NCBI GenBank assembly: GCA_029582155.1
Contig: CM055898.1
Coordinates: 28,714,745 to 28,778,744 of the forward strand
Direction of reading: 5' to 3'
Length of the DNA stretch: 64,000 nt
Source: Panopea generosa
Lineage: Eukaryota; Mollusca; Bivalvia; Adapedonta; Hiatellidae
Part shown: positions 36,246 through 47,946 of the stretch, in pieces
Position numbering within the stretch: the stretch's first letter is position 1
How the letters are laid out: each line of letters starts with the position of its first letter
The notes under the pieces: model-generated
Database searches by the model: none
What the model was told of the DNA's origin: nothing
The model's input: only the letters and a program-made list of their open reading frames with translations
Made by a program: the position numbers and the translations under genes

Positions 36246-36445
36246 AATATATTGCTATATTCGAAATAAAACTGTAGGGAAAAAAGTAGCATCATACCAT
36301 GTATATTAAATGAGAAACTTAGAAATGCTACCACAATACAATAAACAATATGAAATTGTAGAGAAAAGAAGTATAATACCATGAATATTAAATATAATAC
36401 TAGCTTAATACAATAAGTCAAGATGAAACTGTATAAAAATATAAA

Positions 36446-36468
36446 ATATATATATATATATATATATA
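36446..36468. repeat. (TA)n microsatellite
   Basis: About 11 TA units inside the decayed end of the 39-bp array. A similar TA run occupies 37672-37693. Confidence 0.9.
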
Positions 36469-36560
36469 GCACTGTCCAAATATTAAACTGAAGGAGAAAA
36501 AACAAACAAACAAACAAACTAGCACAATACAAGGGAGAGTAGTCGTGCACGTACTGCAGT

Positions 36561-38701
36561 ATACAGGTAAGCGTATAATATATAACCTGTTATCATCGAT
36601 ACACATGAATGGGTCAGTAGTGGTCAGTAGTGGTCAGTGTGCTACTGTAAAACTTCTAATTTCAATACTGTCAATAATATTTCAACAATGCATCAATTAA
36701 TTCAATAGCATATTGTAAACACTATGTTTTTATTAACCCGTCTCTGTCTAATACAAAAAACAAGACAGCCACTTGTTAGTTAATTATTTATTAAATGCTT
36801 TAACTCTTATATGTTAAAATGGAAATTATCTACCGTTCCAATTATTGGAAATATATGAAATATTTACTAAATAACAAAAACACAGCACTTACATTATTCA
36901 TAACTCGATCAATCTCGAATTCTTTTTAGTAATACAAGTCTATTTTTAAACATTTCGGAGAAACTGCAAGTCACGTGATCGACATAAGCATATCTCTATT
37001 TTAAGAACGAGTATTGATTGTTTACTGACATAAGCAAGGAACTATATAAATATAGTTCCTTGGCATAAGGGACAGATCTAGAAAAGTTTCTCTCCCGTAT
37101 TCAATGAAATATGGTAAATATATTTACGACTAATAGTTAAAAACGCAGTTGTCTGTCTTGAATTGCTGTCCAAGATGGCGTCCTGAAATTTTTTTTGGTC
37201 ACATGACCATAGTTCAGCACGTCAGTATTCATGCGCTTTAATTCCTGTGTGCTGATTAATAGCACTGAATATAAACTTGGAATTTATACGATACACAATT
37301 GTTTATAGGTATAAATCGTCGCTGTCTGTTATAATATTAATATTTTCGTTGAAATGGGCGAATCTACTGTTTATAGTGAGTCCGAACGCTTATCAAGGGG
37401 TGGAACTATTTGATTGGTGGTTGTCAGGTTTGCATTAACACGATAAACGGTTGTAGATTTGCGGTATAAGAAAATAATCATGTTAGTTCTGAGAGCGGTT
37501 GCTAAAGCACCGCCCCCCAAAACTGACTTTAATAGGACGTGTGTGCGGATACATTCCTGCTATAGAAACACATATTTAAAACGCTCTATGTGGATTTTTT
37601 ACCGTGGAATTCACAGACCTTATTTTTATTTTATAAAGAACAAAGAACACAATTCAACTGTGACATGAGACCTATATATATATATATATATATTGTTTTC
37701 CTTTGATACATCAGTAACAATGACTTGATGGACACCAGCGACAAGCTAGTCTACTATGTTACGTATTATGCATAGAAAATAGTTCAGTCGTGAACACTGA
37801 AGCGGCGTAACCAGAGTAAGCCGCGTAAGTGTTCACAGGTAACTCTTAATTGCTATTTCACAGAAATTTTTATTTTTCATTTAATGATTAAAAAACAGTG
37901 AAATTATTACTTATAAATTCATTTTTAACAGTGAATTTATCAAATAATTCACAGTGAAATCTCTGTAATAATTCATCAAAATATATAACCGGATAGAAAT
38001 CATACAACTGTTATAGGACACTTGTGTGATTGAATAAACGTTCCATGTACGTTTCTAAACAGAACCACCTCACCAACACCGTACACAGCCCTGTCGCCAC
38101 AACCAACTGCCACACCAACCCCCTGTCGCCCCAAACCCTTGTCCAACTCTTACAAATTTGTTATTTTCACCCTTTAGTTGCTGCAGAAGAGAAACTGGAG
38201 ACATTAAGACGTTTGTTACGAAAGTGTCAAACTTTTTTCAAATAATTTGACAGCAGACCGAAATTTGAGTTTTATTTACATTTTCATTGTGTATTTTGTA
38301 AAACATCTATCGGCAATGGATTACGGGATAAGATCCATTATGCGACAAACCCACAGTGATTTTCGTGTTTGCTTTAAATTTATATTTGTTGACATTTGTT
38401 TAGCAGGGTGCTTTCAATAAATACGAAGAATAACTGTTTGATTATTTCATAGTTAAGGCATTTTCTATTTTTGACTTAGACATTCGTTTGATTTTGTAGT
38501 TAAACACAAACCAAGGTTTTTGAATTATTTCCGCGTTGTTTTTTTATATCGGACAGCCTACGCGAATGACACAAACCTTTTTTATTCAGTAGGCAAATGA
38601 CTGTGCGAAAATTGAAATATTTTAAGTATCAAATCAACAAATTTTAAATTTTGTGTTGCTGTTTGATCATTTGCCTCTTTAATAATCTTAAAAGTTTTAT
38701 A
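36561..38701. other. Non-coding stretch, nothing recognised
   Basis: AT-rich sequence. Two short plus-strand open frames (37459-37668 and 38030-38245) have no recognisable domain and no support as genes. Confidence 0.5.
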
Positions 38702-38915
38702 GATTCCCACCCGCCCATACTTTCCGTAATGATTGATGTACGGCGTTGCGTTTCATTGTCATGCGTCCCTCATCACTGATTCAATCGGAAAAGTTATCAA
38801 TTACTTACGGAAATGGATGTGCTCGAGTACTGGTTAACCTACCAGGATTCCAGGAATGAGTGTTTAGGTTAACTGAACGTCTGTAAGCCATCACAGGCAT
38901 AAAATGATCCTAAAT
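38702..38915 (+). mobile_element. SINE family A, copy 3 (5'-truncated)
   Basis: Starts within the B-box region (GATTCCCACCCG) and follows the family A body and tail in plus orientation: TCCGTAATGATTGATGTACG, GCGTTTCATTGTCATG, GTTATCAATTACTTACGG, GAGTACTGG, GGATTCCAGGAATGAGTG, TTAGGTTAACTGAACGTCTG, GCATAAAATGATC. The tRNA-like head upstream of the B-box is missing, as expected for 5'-truncated reverse transcription. Confidence 0.75.
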
Positions 38916-38987
38916 TTTCCAACAAACCAAACAAACAAAAAAAAAACAACAACATATATACATTTTGGTCAAGTAATATTTGATGAA

Positions 38988-39058
38988 TACTCGAACCCAT
39001 GTCCTCAGCAGGACACAGCAAGTGATCTCGAGACAGCGCCTTAAACTACTTGGCCACA
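38988..39058 (-). mobile_element. tRNA-Ser-like sequence (class II; pseudogene or SINE head)
   Basis: On the minus strand: TGGCCAAGTAGTTTAAGGCG (A-box region), an anticodon-loop-like CTCGAGA that would give anticodon CGA, a variable arm GTCC-TGCTGA-GGAC, and the B-box GGGTTCGAGTATT. This is the architecture of a long-variable-arm tRNA-Ser/Leu. The 5' acceptor strand and its 3' partner are not intact, so a functional tRNA is unlikely; a tRNA pseudogene or the head of a third SINE type fits better. Confidence 0.6.
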
Positions 39059-39540
39059 AAGATTGCCGATAATCATTCAGAATACGAAACACAAACTGTT
39101 ATTGCAAACATTGAGATTTCCACATAAGATACTGCCAGAAGATCAGAAGGTTGAAATAACTCGCCATTGTTATTGATGGTTTATTGCAGATAGACATCAT
39201 ACATATTATCATAATATGTCAATCTAAGCACAATTGAGAATTAATAAAACATGACTAGACAAGAACTGACCAGACCTCATTGAATCATAAGGGGTAGGCC
39301 AAACTAAAAACTGGTTCCTGCCAACCCATGACGACCTTTCCACAAGAATGGAAGACTTCAATTGGTCTAGTGACACTGCATCGGACCCCATGGACAGTGA
39401 TTGTCTAGCACGAACATCCATGTTGTCAGCCAGCGGGACACATAATTCAATTACTAAAGCATTTCAGTTACAGATAACTTGCATTCTTTTCTTTCTATTA
39501 GGACAAACTATATGCATTGAAATTTTGGATTTTGTCCTTT

Positions 39541-39765
39541 TTTTAAGAAGAAGAAGAAAGAAAGAAGAGTATAAATAAGAGTAAAAAGAAGAAGAAGCAG
39601 AATGATAAAAAGCAAACAAAGAATATAAAGAAGAAGAAAAACAAGAAGGAAAAAAGAAGAAGAAGAAGAAGAAGAAGGAGAAGAAAAAGCAGACACAAAT
39701 ATAAAAAGGAAGACGAGGAAAAGAAGAAGAATAAGAATAAGAGGTTAATGAAGTAGAAGAAGATA
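39541..39765. repeat. (GAA)n-rich purine tract
   Basis: About 220 bp of AAG/GAA-rich sequence with AAT interruptions. Low-complexity Phe/Leu/Ser frames on the minus strand are artefacts. Confidence 0.9.
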
Positions 39766-39795
39766 CATATTTTTATCCGAATCTGAAACACTCTA

Positions 39796-39950
39796 ATATC
39801 TGGGATAATTTATATATATATAGTTTGTTATTAGTGTTATTGATATCTGGGATAATTTATATATATATATAATTTGTTATAAGTGTTATTGATATCTGAG
39901 ATAGTTTATATATATATAATTTGTTATTAGTGTTATTGATATCTGGGATA

Positions 39951-39993
<43 letters not shown>

Positions 39994-40128
39994 GTTATTA
40001 GTGTTATTGATATCTGGGATAATTTATATATATATATAATTTGTTATTAGTGTTATTGATATCTGGGATAATTTATATATATATATATATAATTTGTTAT
40101 TAGTGTTATTGATATCTGAGATATATTT
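39796..40128. repeat. TA-expansion minisatellite (about 6.5 units)
   Basis: Each unit is ATCTGGGATAATTTA, a variable (TA)n run, then ATTTGTTATTAGTGTTATTG. Unit length ranges from about 47 to about 69 bp because the internal TA run expands from roughly 5 to 16 units. Array growth and TA-run slippage are thus superimposed. Confidence 0.92.
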
Positions 40129-40847
40129 TAACTACTGGCACATTTTGATGTACGTGTATAATTATCTTAATAAATACAATTGATAGCAGGTAAAATTGGA
40201 ACAACAGTTATTCTTATTATAATATATTTGTGTGAGTCACTGTAGAAGGTTGTAGGAGTTGTTCCCCTTGTCTATGAAGTTTTTGTTCAAGATAGCTTTA
40301 TATAACGAAATAACATATGCTGACTACCGTAATAATAACTGTAACAAGATAAGCCATTAAAACAAATCGTGCGTGATCATTTTGTAATTTCAAAATATCA
40401 ATAGGAATAATTTGATTAAAGGTGTCCTTATTATCCCAAAGATGTTTTTCTCACAAACTTTGCTAAATTGTACAAGATTTTAGCATATTGTAATAGTTTC
40501 AATAATTATCGTGTCATGTTTATACTTTTTTCCCGATTTTAGCTAATTAATTTAGAAAACAGTTGGTTTAGTTGCCATACACAGGGCACTTCGTCAAATG
40601 AGAATTTGGTCAGTGAAGGTCAGTTGTGGTCTGTATGAAATAGTAAGTATATTAAGTAACATAACTACAGTTGCTGTAGCAGATTGTGGATATGTATCTC
40701 AATGAATACTGTTTTGGCAATTCACACGTTAAACACTTCTCCATAATTAAAACGTGTTGTTGAGGACCTTGGGGAAGATTGGACCAAGTTTAATTGAGTT
40801 TCCTCGTTATATGAAGCCATTGTTATTATTAGATTATTATTGATCAT

Positions 40848-41051
40848 TACTAATACTACTACTACTACTAATAATAATAATAATTATAATAATTATAATT
40901 ATAACAATTATAATATATAATAATATATAATTATTATTATTATAATTATTATTATTAATACTAATACTTATAACAATAATAATATATAATAGTATATGAT
41001 TATTATTATTATTATAATTATTTTTATTATTTATTATTATTATTTTTGTTA

Positions 41052-41119
<68 letters not shown>

Positions 41120-41410
41120 ACGACGACGACGGCAGTAAAAGCAACAACAACAAAAACAGCAGCAGCAACATTAACAGCACTAGCAAAAAAATCAACAACA
41201 GTACTGAAACAGGACAGCAATATTTACATCAACGGCCTCTACAGCATTGTCGTTAAAATAACGATGTCAGTAACAGCAACAGCTACAACAGCAGCAAAAT
41301 TATCAGCAACATTTACTGTAACAGACTAAACGATATAAATGAACACGAGCACTTACATTAACAAAATATAAAAAAAACAAAAACAAACTATATCTACAAT
41401 ACAAAAAACT

Positions 41411-41454
<44 letters not shown>

Positions 41455-41490
41455 ACAACAACAACAACAACAGCTGACAATAAAGATAAA
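40848..41490. repeat. Trinucleotide-rich region (TAA/TTA, then CAA/CAG/CAT)
   Basis: Degenerate TAA/TTA repeats (40848-41120, with a pure TTA run at about 41056-41115) pass into GAC/CAA/CAG-rich sequence, including (CAT)n at 41410-41428 and (CAG)n/(CAA)n at 41429-41472. Ile- or Tyr-rich reading frames here are artefacts. Confidence 0.92.
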
Positions 41491-43329
41491 CAATAAAATC
41501 AACAATCATGTCATTTCAGAAGCAATAGAGGCATCAACGGCAACAACATTATGATGAAATTTATACTTATCATTTAAATGCGTAAAATAGTTCCACAAAT
41601 TGTCAAAATAGGAGGTCACAGGTTCGGCCCTACGCTCGACCTATGACCTCTCAAAACACCCTCTGTACATGTTCCACACAGGACATGAACACGAGAGCGA
41701 TTCAAAAACGCTAAAATACATTATTATACTAACAGGAAGAATAACCCTGTGTATGATAGAGGATACTCAGAGTTCAGTTATGTCCCTTTATTTGCGTTTT
41801 TCTCCGTTTTCTCTTTTATAGAAAATTAAACGTGGTAAATTGTTGCAGTTAAAAGGTTTTAACCATCATTTAGATAAAATCGAGATGGTACAAAGCATCG
41901 AATCTTGATAAACTATAATACTCCGTTTGTAATAACATTTTTCTTGCCTGTAGTCATTCATACTTGACGCTAATGTTGCTAATAGCTGTATTAACAAAAA
42001 AAAGTAAGCTTAATCACAAATGCGCAGGTGCTGAAGCTGCTGACACCGCAGATATAGAAAACAAAGTATAATAAATGGTCTTAAAAACACACAAACCAAC
42101 AAATAAAAACGTACGCACATAGCAACAGACTCGCATAAACATTGAAACAAGTAGAACTTGAGACTCGTTAACGTGTCGGCAAAATAGTAATTGTAGTTAG
42201 ATTGTCATACACACAAAAGCATTCGGAATAAAGAGGTAAACCAGAACACAGAAACAGTGTATATCGACTGCACCGTGATTGGGACAGGCATGTTTTATAG
42301 AAAAGATATACTCTAAACTTACTTATAACTCGCATATTTGTATTTACTTATATCAATAAAAACAGTTTTTATGTCTCAAATTAAATATATATAACAAAAA
42401 CCATAATTTTCTGTTTGAGTTAAAACTTAACAACTCTTAACGCTATTAAATACGCAAGTTTTAGGATATCAAATATATTTTTTATTCCATATCTGCTATT
42501 ATTTTCATCGGTTTATATACTGCACGGTACAGCTAACCTGCCACCTGACATTTATGTACAAGGTATTTTATGTGTTTTCTCAAAAAATATCAAAGCAATT
42601 TCCTTGGAATTTTGACTTGATTAAGAAAGAATATTTGGCTATGTAAAACTATTTAGTTATCTGGTAATGTCATATACAAACTTAAGTATTGCTGTTTCAT
42701 ATTTTGACGAAGATATTGGCAATACAAAAGCTGTTCCGTGCAGTATATATGCTACAAAACCAAATATTTTTGTTAAATGTGTGTTTTAAATTGATATCAG
42801 TGTTGAAATGAAATTTGAAAACAAGGTAAGAAAGTTTTTTCTCTGGTTTTCATTCATGTCGTATCTAGATTGGATACAGCACCCATACTTATTTTAAAGG
42901 TGCAATGTATATACCACTCTATATATTAATACTTGACATAGGCTACTGGCCTTCGATGATCTATTGGTCAGCTTTATTGTTTCAAAATTTAAAGGTCTCT
43001 GCTTCTATTTCCTTTGAGATCTCTTCCGATTCTTTTTCAATCGCACTGTCACGCTGCCTTATTTGAGCAATGGAAATGTAAAGCCGTCGGTTCCGTGTGC
43101 AGGAAACTTGAAGCCATACCTATAGCGCACACGTGAAAAATGTCACTGAACTTCGGTGCTAATCCGTGATTCCGACCTTCTTTGGAACCCTATAAAAATC
43201 TATTGATGATTACTGGTATTATTGGAAGAAAGAAATATACATATTATGGTAACATTTACGCATTAAATACAACGTAATTTTTTTTATACTTATCTAAAAT
43301 GTTTTGTTTTGTTTGCGTGAATATTAAGC
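41491..43329. other. Non-coding stretch, nothing recognised
   Basis: No long open frame, tandem repeat or shared family detected. The phrase TAAGAAAGAATATTTGG and similar AT-rich pieces are unremarkable. Confidence 0.5.
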
Positions 43330-43389
43330 TTCATTTTAACGCCATCGAGGGCTAACAAACGATCAATTAACCTAAGCACACGTTTATTG
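43330..43389 (-). mobile_element. SINE family A, copy 2, 3' tail piece (separated from its head)
   Basis: GCCATCGAGGGCTAACA and ACGATCAATTAACCTAAGCA match the 3' tail of the copy at 23362-23648 (same minus orientation). The match stops just after CACACG, and the rest of the SINE resumes at about 44845, beyond an inserted element. Confidence 0.78.
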
Positions 43390-43392
43390 CAA

Positions 43393-43839
43393 AGTACCAC
43401 TATTGGAAAAAGAAAGTGTTTCCGTGGGGTAGTCGCATAATGGCGGTAATAAATAACCATCGTTGCTTCTTCTTTAAAAATGCATTTTCCTTATTTTAAT
43501 GCTCTTTTTTATTTAAATGGCATTATTGATGTATTTTGAACATTTTGATAACATTGTCATGTTTGAATTGTCAATTTAGGGGGAAAAAATGATGCTTGGA
43601 AATTAGGGTATGAATACGTGATTTCGGAAGTCTACTTTCACTTTGACAACAGTGTACATACTGAGCAGAAAAAAAAAGACACACGACCCCTACTTTTCTC
43701 ATCATATTTTAATAGTGCAGAGGTTGACAAACAGTAAAATGTAGGGTTCACTTCTTTCATTTGGGTTTCTCTATGAATAACAAGCCTTCAAACTTTTATT
43801 ATTTATTATAGAATAAAGAACAAAAATCAGTTGTGGGTT
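43393..43839. repeat. Direct terminal repeat, left copy
   Basis: Begins AGTACCACTATTGG and ends TTGTGGGTT. Contains GTCGCATAATGGCGGTAATA, AACCATCGTTGCTTCTTC and ACACGACCCCTACTTTTCTC, all found in the right copy about 996-1005 bp downstream with a few per cent substitutions and small indels. Confidence 0.88.
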
Positions 43840-44388
43840 TACACCTATAAGAGAGACTTGAGTGAGATGGGGGTGATTTTCCAAAATGTTAATTGTAGGT
43901 AAAATAACTTCTTTTTACACCCTCGTAGTCTTAAATGGCAAATTGAAGACATTTCCTTCATAAAACACACATTTTGGCAAGTTTATGCCTCAAATAAAGC
44001 ATATATGTGCATATTTACATTAAAATTTCATGAACAATCACAACATTTTGAAGATTGTTTATTTTTGATGGTTAAAATGTGCCATCTTTAGCATATACAT
44101 TGTATTGAATAATGTATTTTGGTAAGATAAAGTATTCAATGTGTCATGAGATTATTTTGGTGTAAAAAAATATAATTGAACTTTTTTTTGGTAAAATTAA
44201 TCAAACACATCAAAATTGCATGTCGGTTAACATCTCGCGCCTGTATATAATGATCATGTAAAAAGTGGTATTTTGACAAAAGTTTCAGTATTTAATGCAT
44301 GCAACTTGGCAGTATTATTTCAAATTGATAGTATTTAGAGAAAAAAAGGTAATTATGAAATTACAAAAAAAAGTTTCCTTATAGGCAT

Positions 44389-44844
44389 AGTACCACCATT
44401 GCAAAAATGAAGTGCTTCCGTTGGATAGTCGCATAATGGCGGTTATAAATAACCATCGTTGCTTCTTCTTTAAAAATGCATTTTCCTTATTTTAATGCTC
44501 TTTTTTTTTTATTTAAATGGCATTATTGATGTATTTTGAACATTTTGATAGTATTGTCATGTTTGAATTGTGAATTTAGAAAAAAAAATGATGCTTTGAA
44601 ATGGGGGTATGAATACATGATTTCAAAAGTCTATTTTCACTTTGTCACCAGTGTACACACTGAGCAGAAAAAATCTCTTATATGACACACGACCCCTACT
44701 TTTCTCATCATATTTTGGTAGTAGAGAGGTTGACAAACAGTAAAATGTAGGTTTCACTTCTTTCCTTGGGTCTCTCTATGAATAACAAGCCTTCAAACTT
44801 TTATTATTTACTATAGAATAAAGAACAAAAATCAATGGTGGGTT
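44389..44844. repeat. Direct terminal repeat, right copy
   Basis: Begins AGTACCACCATTGC and ends GGTGGGTT. Differs from the left copy by scattered substitutions and small indels (for example GGCGGTTATA in place of GGCGGTAATA, and an extra CTCTTATATG). Confidence 0.88.
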
Positions 44845-45040
44845 GGGATCCTGGAAGGCTAACCAGTTTTCAAGCAAACCGATCTTCGCAAGTCCATTTA
44901 AATCAGCAGCGAGAAACGAATGGCACTGGGACGCAATGTGATATATCAGTCATCACGGAAACTGTGGCTGGACCGGGATTCGAGCTCATTATCCCCGGAT
45001 TGAAAGTAAACGCGCAACAGACTGAGCTAACCGGACCCGG
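44845..45040 (-). mobile_element. SINE family A, copy 2, head and body piece
   Basis: Minus strand begins CCGGGTCCGGTTAGCTCAG, with A-box (TTAGCTCAGTCTG) and B-box (GAGCTCGAATCCC), then CCGTGATGACTGATATATCA, CATTGCGTCCCAGTGCC and GCCTTCCAGGATCCC. It is collinear with copy 1 and ends where the direct-repeat element begins. Confidence 0.82.
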
Positions 45041-45111
45041 CTATATAAGAATTGTACTAAATATAATTTTGATTAATCACGATCGATAGCAACATGGTTA
45101 CCGCTTTTGTA

Positions 45112-45351
45112 TCACATGAAATCCGACATTTTCCATATTTCTTCACGCAGTTCAAGCGTATGTTGTTGTTTATGTTTATTTTTATCTCCATCACATCGTT
45201 CGTACAAAGCATTCAATTTGCGCAGTGTGGTTATTTGTAGATAGTGATCTCTGCCCACCAACCGCTGTAAAGTATAATATGCATTTTCACGCCTTGTAGC
45301 AACATTATGGAGGTGGTTGAGATTATCCACGGGACGAGTTTCACGGTGCAT
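45112..45351 (-). CDS. Possible small protein gene or terminal exon, 79 codons from ATG
   Basis: The frame is open upstream of the ATG by a further 17 codons or so and closes with a TGA. Composition is unlike the surrounding low-complexity frames: charged and helical, with patterns such as RRENAYYTLQRLVGRDHY, TLRKLNALYERCDG and LELREEIWKMSDFM. The RR.N.Y.TL pattern is loosely reminiscent of small ciliary microtubule-inner proteins, but this is too weak to name a family. The upstream side (45352-45750) contains a dispersed repeat with CCGCCC, CACGTGAC and GATTGG motifs, which could serve as a promoter. If it is an exon, its partners were not seen. Confidence 0.3.
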   Translation of the reverse strand: MHRETRPVDNLNHLHNVATRRENAYYTLQRLVGRDHYLQITTLRKLNALYERCDGDKNKHKQQHTLELREEIWKMSDFM

Positions 45352-45558
45352 TAACCGATGAATATAAACGATATTGGATACACGGATACTTGAGTGATAT
45401 GATCACATCTAGTCGTGTAGAAAAACACGGGGATGTTGTTTGACACAGTGGAAATATCAAGAAGGCAGAATTGTAGGCAACGCACCCTGCCAGTTTAGAA
45501 AATCAGGCAGCCTATACACCAAGCTTACCATTACGCCGGCAGTTGAGCAATTATTATT

Positions 45559-45750
45559 AACCTGACGCCGGATGTCAATGAAACAAGTCGATAATCCAAT
45601 CAGCGATCGATATTTTTGTTACTACGTTGCCATTTTCCTTAGACAAGCTAACGGTATCTAACAAACATTGCATTGTATTTACTTAGACAAACAATGTCAC
45701 GTGACCAGTGGGCGGAGCGATATTCGTTCTCGCATCATGTCCATTATAAT
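45559..45750. repeat. Dispersed repeat family C, copy 1
   Basis: Shares CCTGACGC, CAGCGATCGATAT, GCCATTTTCCTTAGACAAGC, CATTGTATTTACTT(A/G)GACAA and GGCGGAG with 50424-50575, same orientation. The reverse strand carries GATTGG, AAAATGGC and CACGTGAC, motifs often found in animal promoters. Confidence 0.72.
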
Positions 45751-46379
45751 GAAGGAGATGCACGTGAATCCTATACATAAATCAAATGCTATAGATAATA
45801 TCGAAACTAATTTGAATGAATCTCAAGTTTGGCCAGTTATGTCTTAGGTGTCTACCATTAAGGGTTCTGAAAAGAAACGCCATTCATGCGTCAACGCAAT
45901 CCTAGATAGTGTTATAAGATACTTTCGCTGCATTGGTAAATGTATTCCAGCAAATGCAGTGACTGATGATTTATAGACTGGATTATTTCTTACCCTAAAC
46001 GATTCATAATAACATATTTCGCCATTAACGCAAATATGAGCGATTCAATGATAAATAAATACCTGTCAGTTTATTTGTCTGTGCATTTTAAAGAGTCCAT
46101 CGATCATTTAAATAAATGAGTTAACCAGTATATTGTTGTTAAATATTATACAGATTTAAACCCATGATCAGCATTGGAATGTTCAGTTTGAACATGTTTT
46201 TTAAAAAAAAGTGTATGTAAAATACCTTAATTAAGCTTGGCTACAGAATGATCGGTTTAATTTGAGTCTGAGAAATAGAGGTCATTTATAAATTTAAACA
46301 TTTTTTTTTTTAAAATGTTGCTGATTTATATATTCTTCCTTTTAAATATACATAAGAATGTATCAAGATCAGATATGTG

Positions 46380-46713
46380 CTATTCTGCTGACTTGACCGA
46401 GCCTGTAGGTGCGCACCCGCCCCTATAAGCTGAAATCCTGGATCCACCCCTGTGTATAACAGATCAATTTGAAATAAAAATGAAATCACGTGACTCATTA
46501 TATACGTCACAAAATATGTTGCACTTTTAAGCGGGAAATCTATTTTAGTCTAACATAGGCGATTAGCCCAAGCTAACAAATTCCTTTTTATATAATATTT
46601 TGACAGGCTTCAATATATATATTTTGGCAATACGGGGCCAGAGAGTATAATTTTATATAGTCATGGTATATTGAAAAAAAACCGATTTCAAAAGTTTGAA
46701 AAATCCTGATAGA
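46380..46713. mobile_element. TIR element (MITE family 1), copy B, truncated
   Basis: From 46462 the sequence aligns with the right half of the 7473-7996 element: GATCAATTTGAAAT, CACGTGACTCATTATATACG, AAGCGGGAAATCTATTTTAG, TCTAACATAGGCG and TTGAAAAATCCTGATA. The left half is absent and is replaced by an unrelated phrase GAAATCCTGGATCCACCCCTG (46431-46451), which looks like another dispersed repeat. The right terminal repeat is degraded. Confidence 0.72.
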
Positions 46714-47360
46714 TAGAACAGGTCCATGATCGTATATTTCCTTTATGCAAAAGTAAAGTAGAAGCTGTTGCTGAAAATTGAAGAACGTCGAACAATTATT
46801 TATCATAATATTTTATCATATAACAAATTTCATGAATTATTGGATCATGAAATAAATATATTGTAAATTATGAAATCTTACAAAAAAAGCCCTGATATTT
46901 ATACATAATTGGGTAAATGTATTTATGATTAATTCAGATAACATGTTGAGAAGACTGTGCTTATCAGTTAACTTCAGATGTGACCTGGAATGATATTTGA
47001 TATTTTGAAACATTTTATGGATTTGATAAGGAGTTGTGTTAGCATGGATATTTTACCCTCTGATAAAGATTATGACAACGTTGACGGTGACGGTGACCGT
47101 CTCAAACCACTATTACATTTCCCATAGTAGGGCTCCATTGTAACATTTATGTCCAAAACAGAGTGAAAAGTCAAATTCTGCAGCATGTGTCTGGGCTCAA
47201 ATTCTTTACTGATTCAATTTTTAGTGGTGATTTCTAAAATACTGACCATTTAACTCATGCTAGCAAAAATAACAAACCATTGCAGTACAAAGCCCTGAAA
47301 AAAGAAGAAAAAGAGACCTTAAGTTTTATTTCTGCCTCCTTTATCTGGTGTGAGTCCTGA

Positions 47361-47540
47361 CGGTGACGGTGATGATGATGATGATGATGATTATGATGAT
47401 GATGATTATGATGATGATGATTATAATGATGATGATGATGATTATGATGATGACGATGATTATAATGATGATGATGATGATGATAGTGACGATGATGATG
47501 ACGATGATGATGATGATGATGATGATTATGATGATGATGG

Positions 47541-47571
<31 letters not shown>

Positions 47572-47770
47572 AATGATGTTGATGATGATGATGGTGTTGG
47601 TGATGATGATGATGATGATGATGTTGATGTTGATAGTGATAGTGATGATGCTGATGCTGATGCTGATGCTGATGCTAATGATGATGATGATGATGGTGAT
47701 GGTGACGGTGACGGTAATGGAGATGATGATGATGATAATGATGATGATAATGATGATGATGATGATGATA
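47361..47770. repeat. (GAT)n trinucleotide tract
   Basis: About 410 bp of GAT repeats with GGT, TAT, GCT and GTT interruptions. It creates poly-Asp, poly-Met and (minus strand) poly-Ile frames of 140-150 codons. These are rejected as genes because all frames are open for the same trivial reason. Confidence 0.95.
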
Positions 47771-47946
47771 TGCTGCATTGGATTTATCTACTTTTAAGAC
47801 TGACTGAATGATAAACAAAGACAGGGATGAAATTCTACATTACAGCTTCTGAATATGACAAAGCTGTTTTTTTTAAAAATTCACAATTTTTCTTTGGAAT
47901 ATACAACATAATTTTCTGAAGTGGAGCTGAAGTTTCGGGATCGTAT

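Larger units (their letters stand above)
43393..44844. mobile_element. Element with about 450-bp direct terminal repeats, inserted in a SINE
   Basis: Total about 1.45 kb: two direct repeats (43393-43839 and 44389-44844) around a unique centre of about 549 bp (43840-44388). It interrupts SINE family A copy 2. Terminal direct repeats around a short non-coding centre suggest a TRIM/LARD-like LTR element. However, the repeats do not start with TG and end with CA, and no primer-binding site or convincing polypurine tract was seen. The alternative is an inserted repeat unit of about 1 kb present in one and a half tandem copies. No ORF. Confidence 0.6.

Noticed and set aside
38988-39058. Functional tRNA-Ser gene
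   Set aside because: The acceptor stem strands do not pair and the TTCGAGTATT arm is damaged, so a pseudogene or SINE head is more likely.
47350-47811. Poly-Asp/poly-Met/poly-Ile open frames of about 145-153 codons
   Set aside because: All come from the (GAT)n tract, which is stop-free in several frames for trivial reasons.
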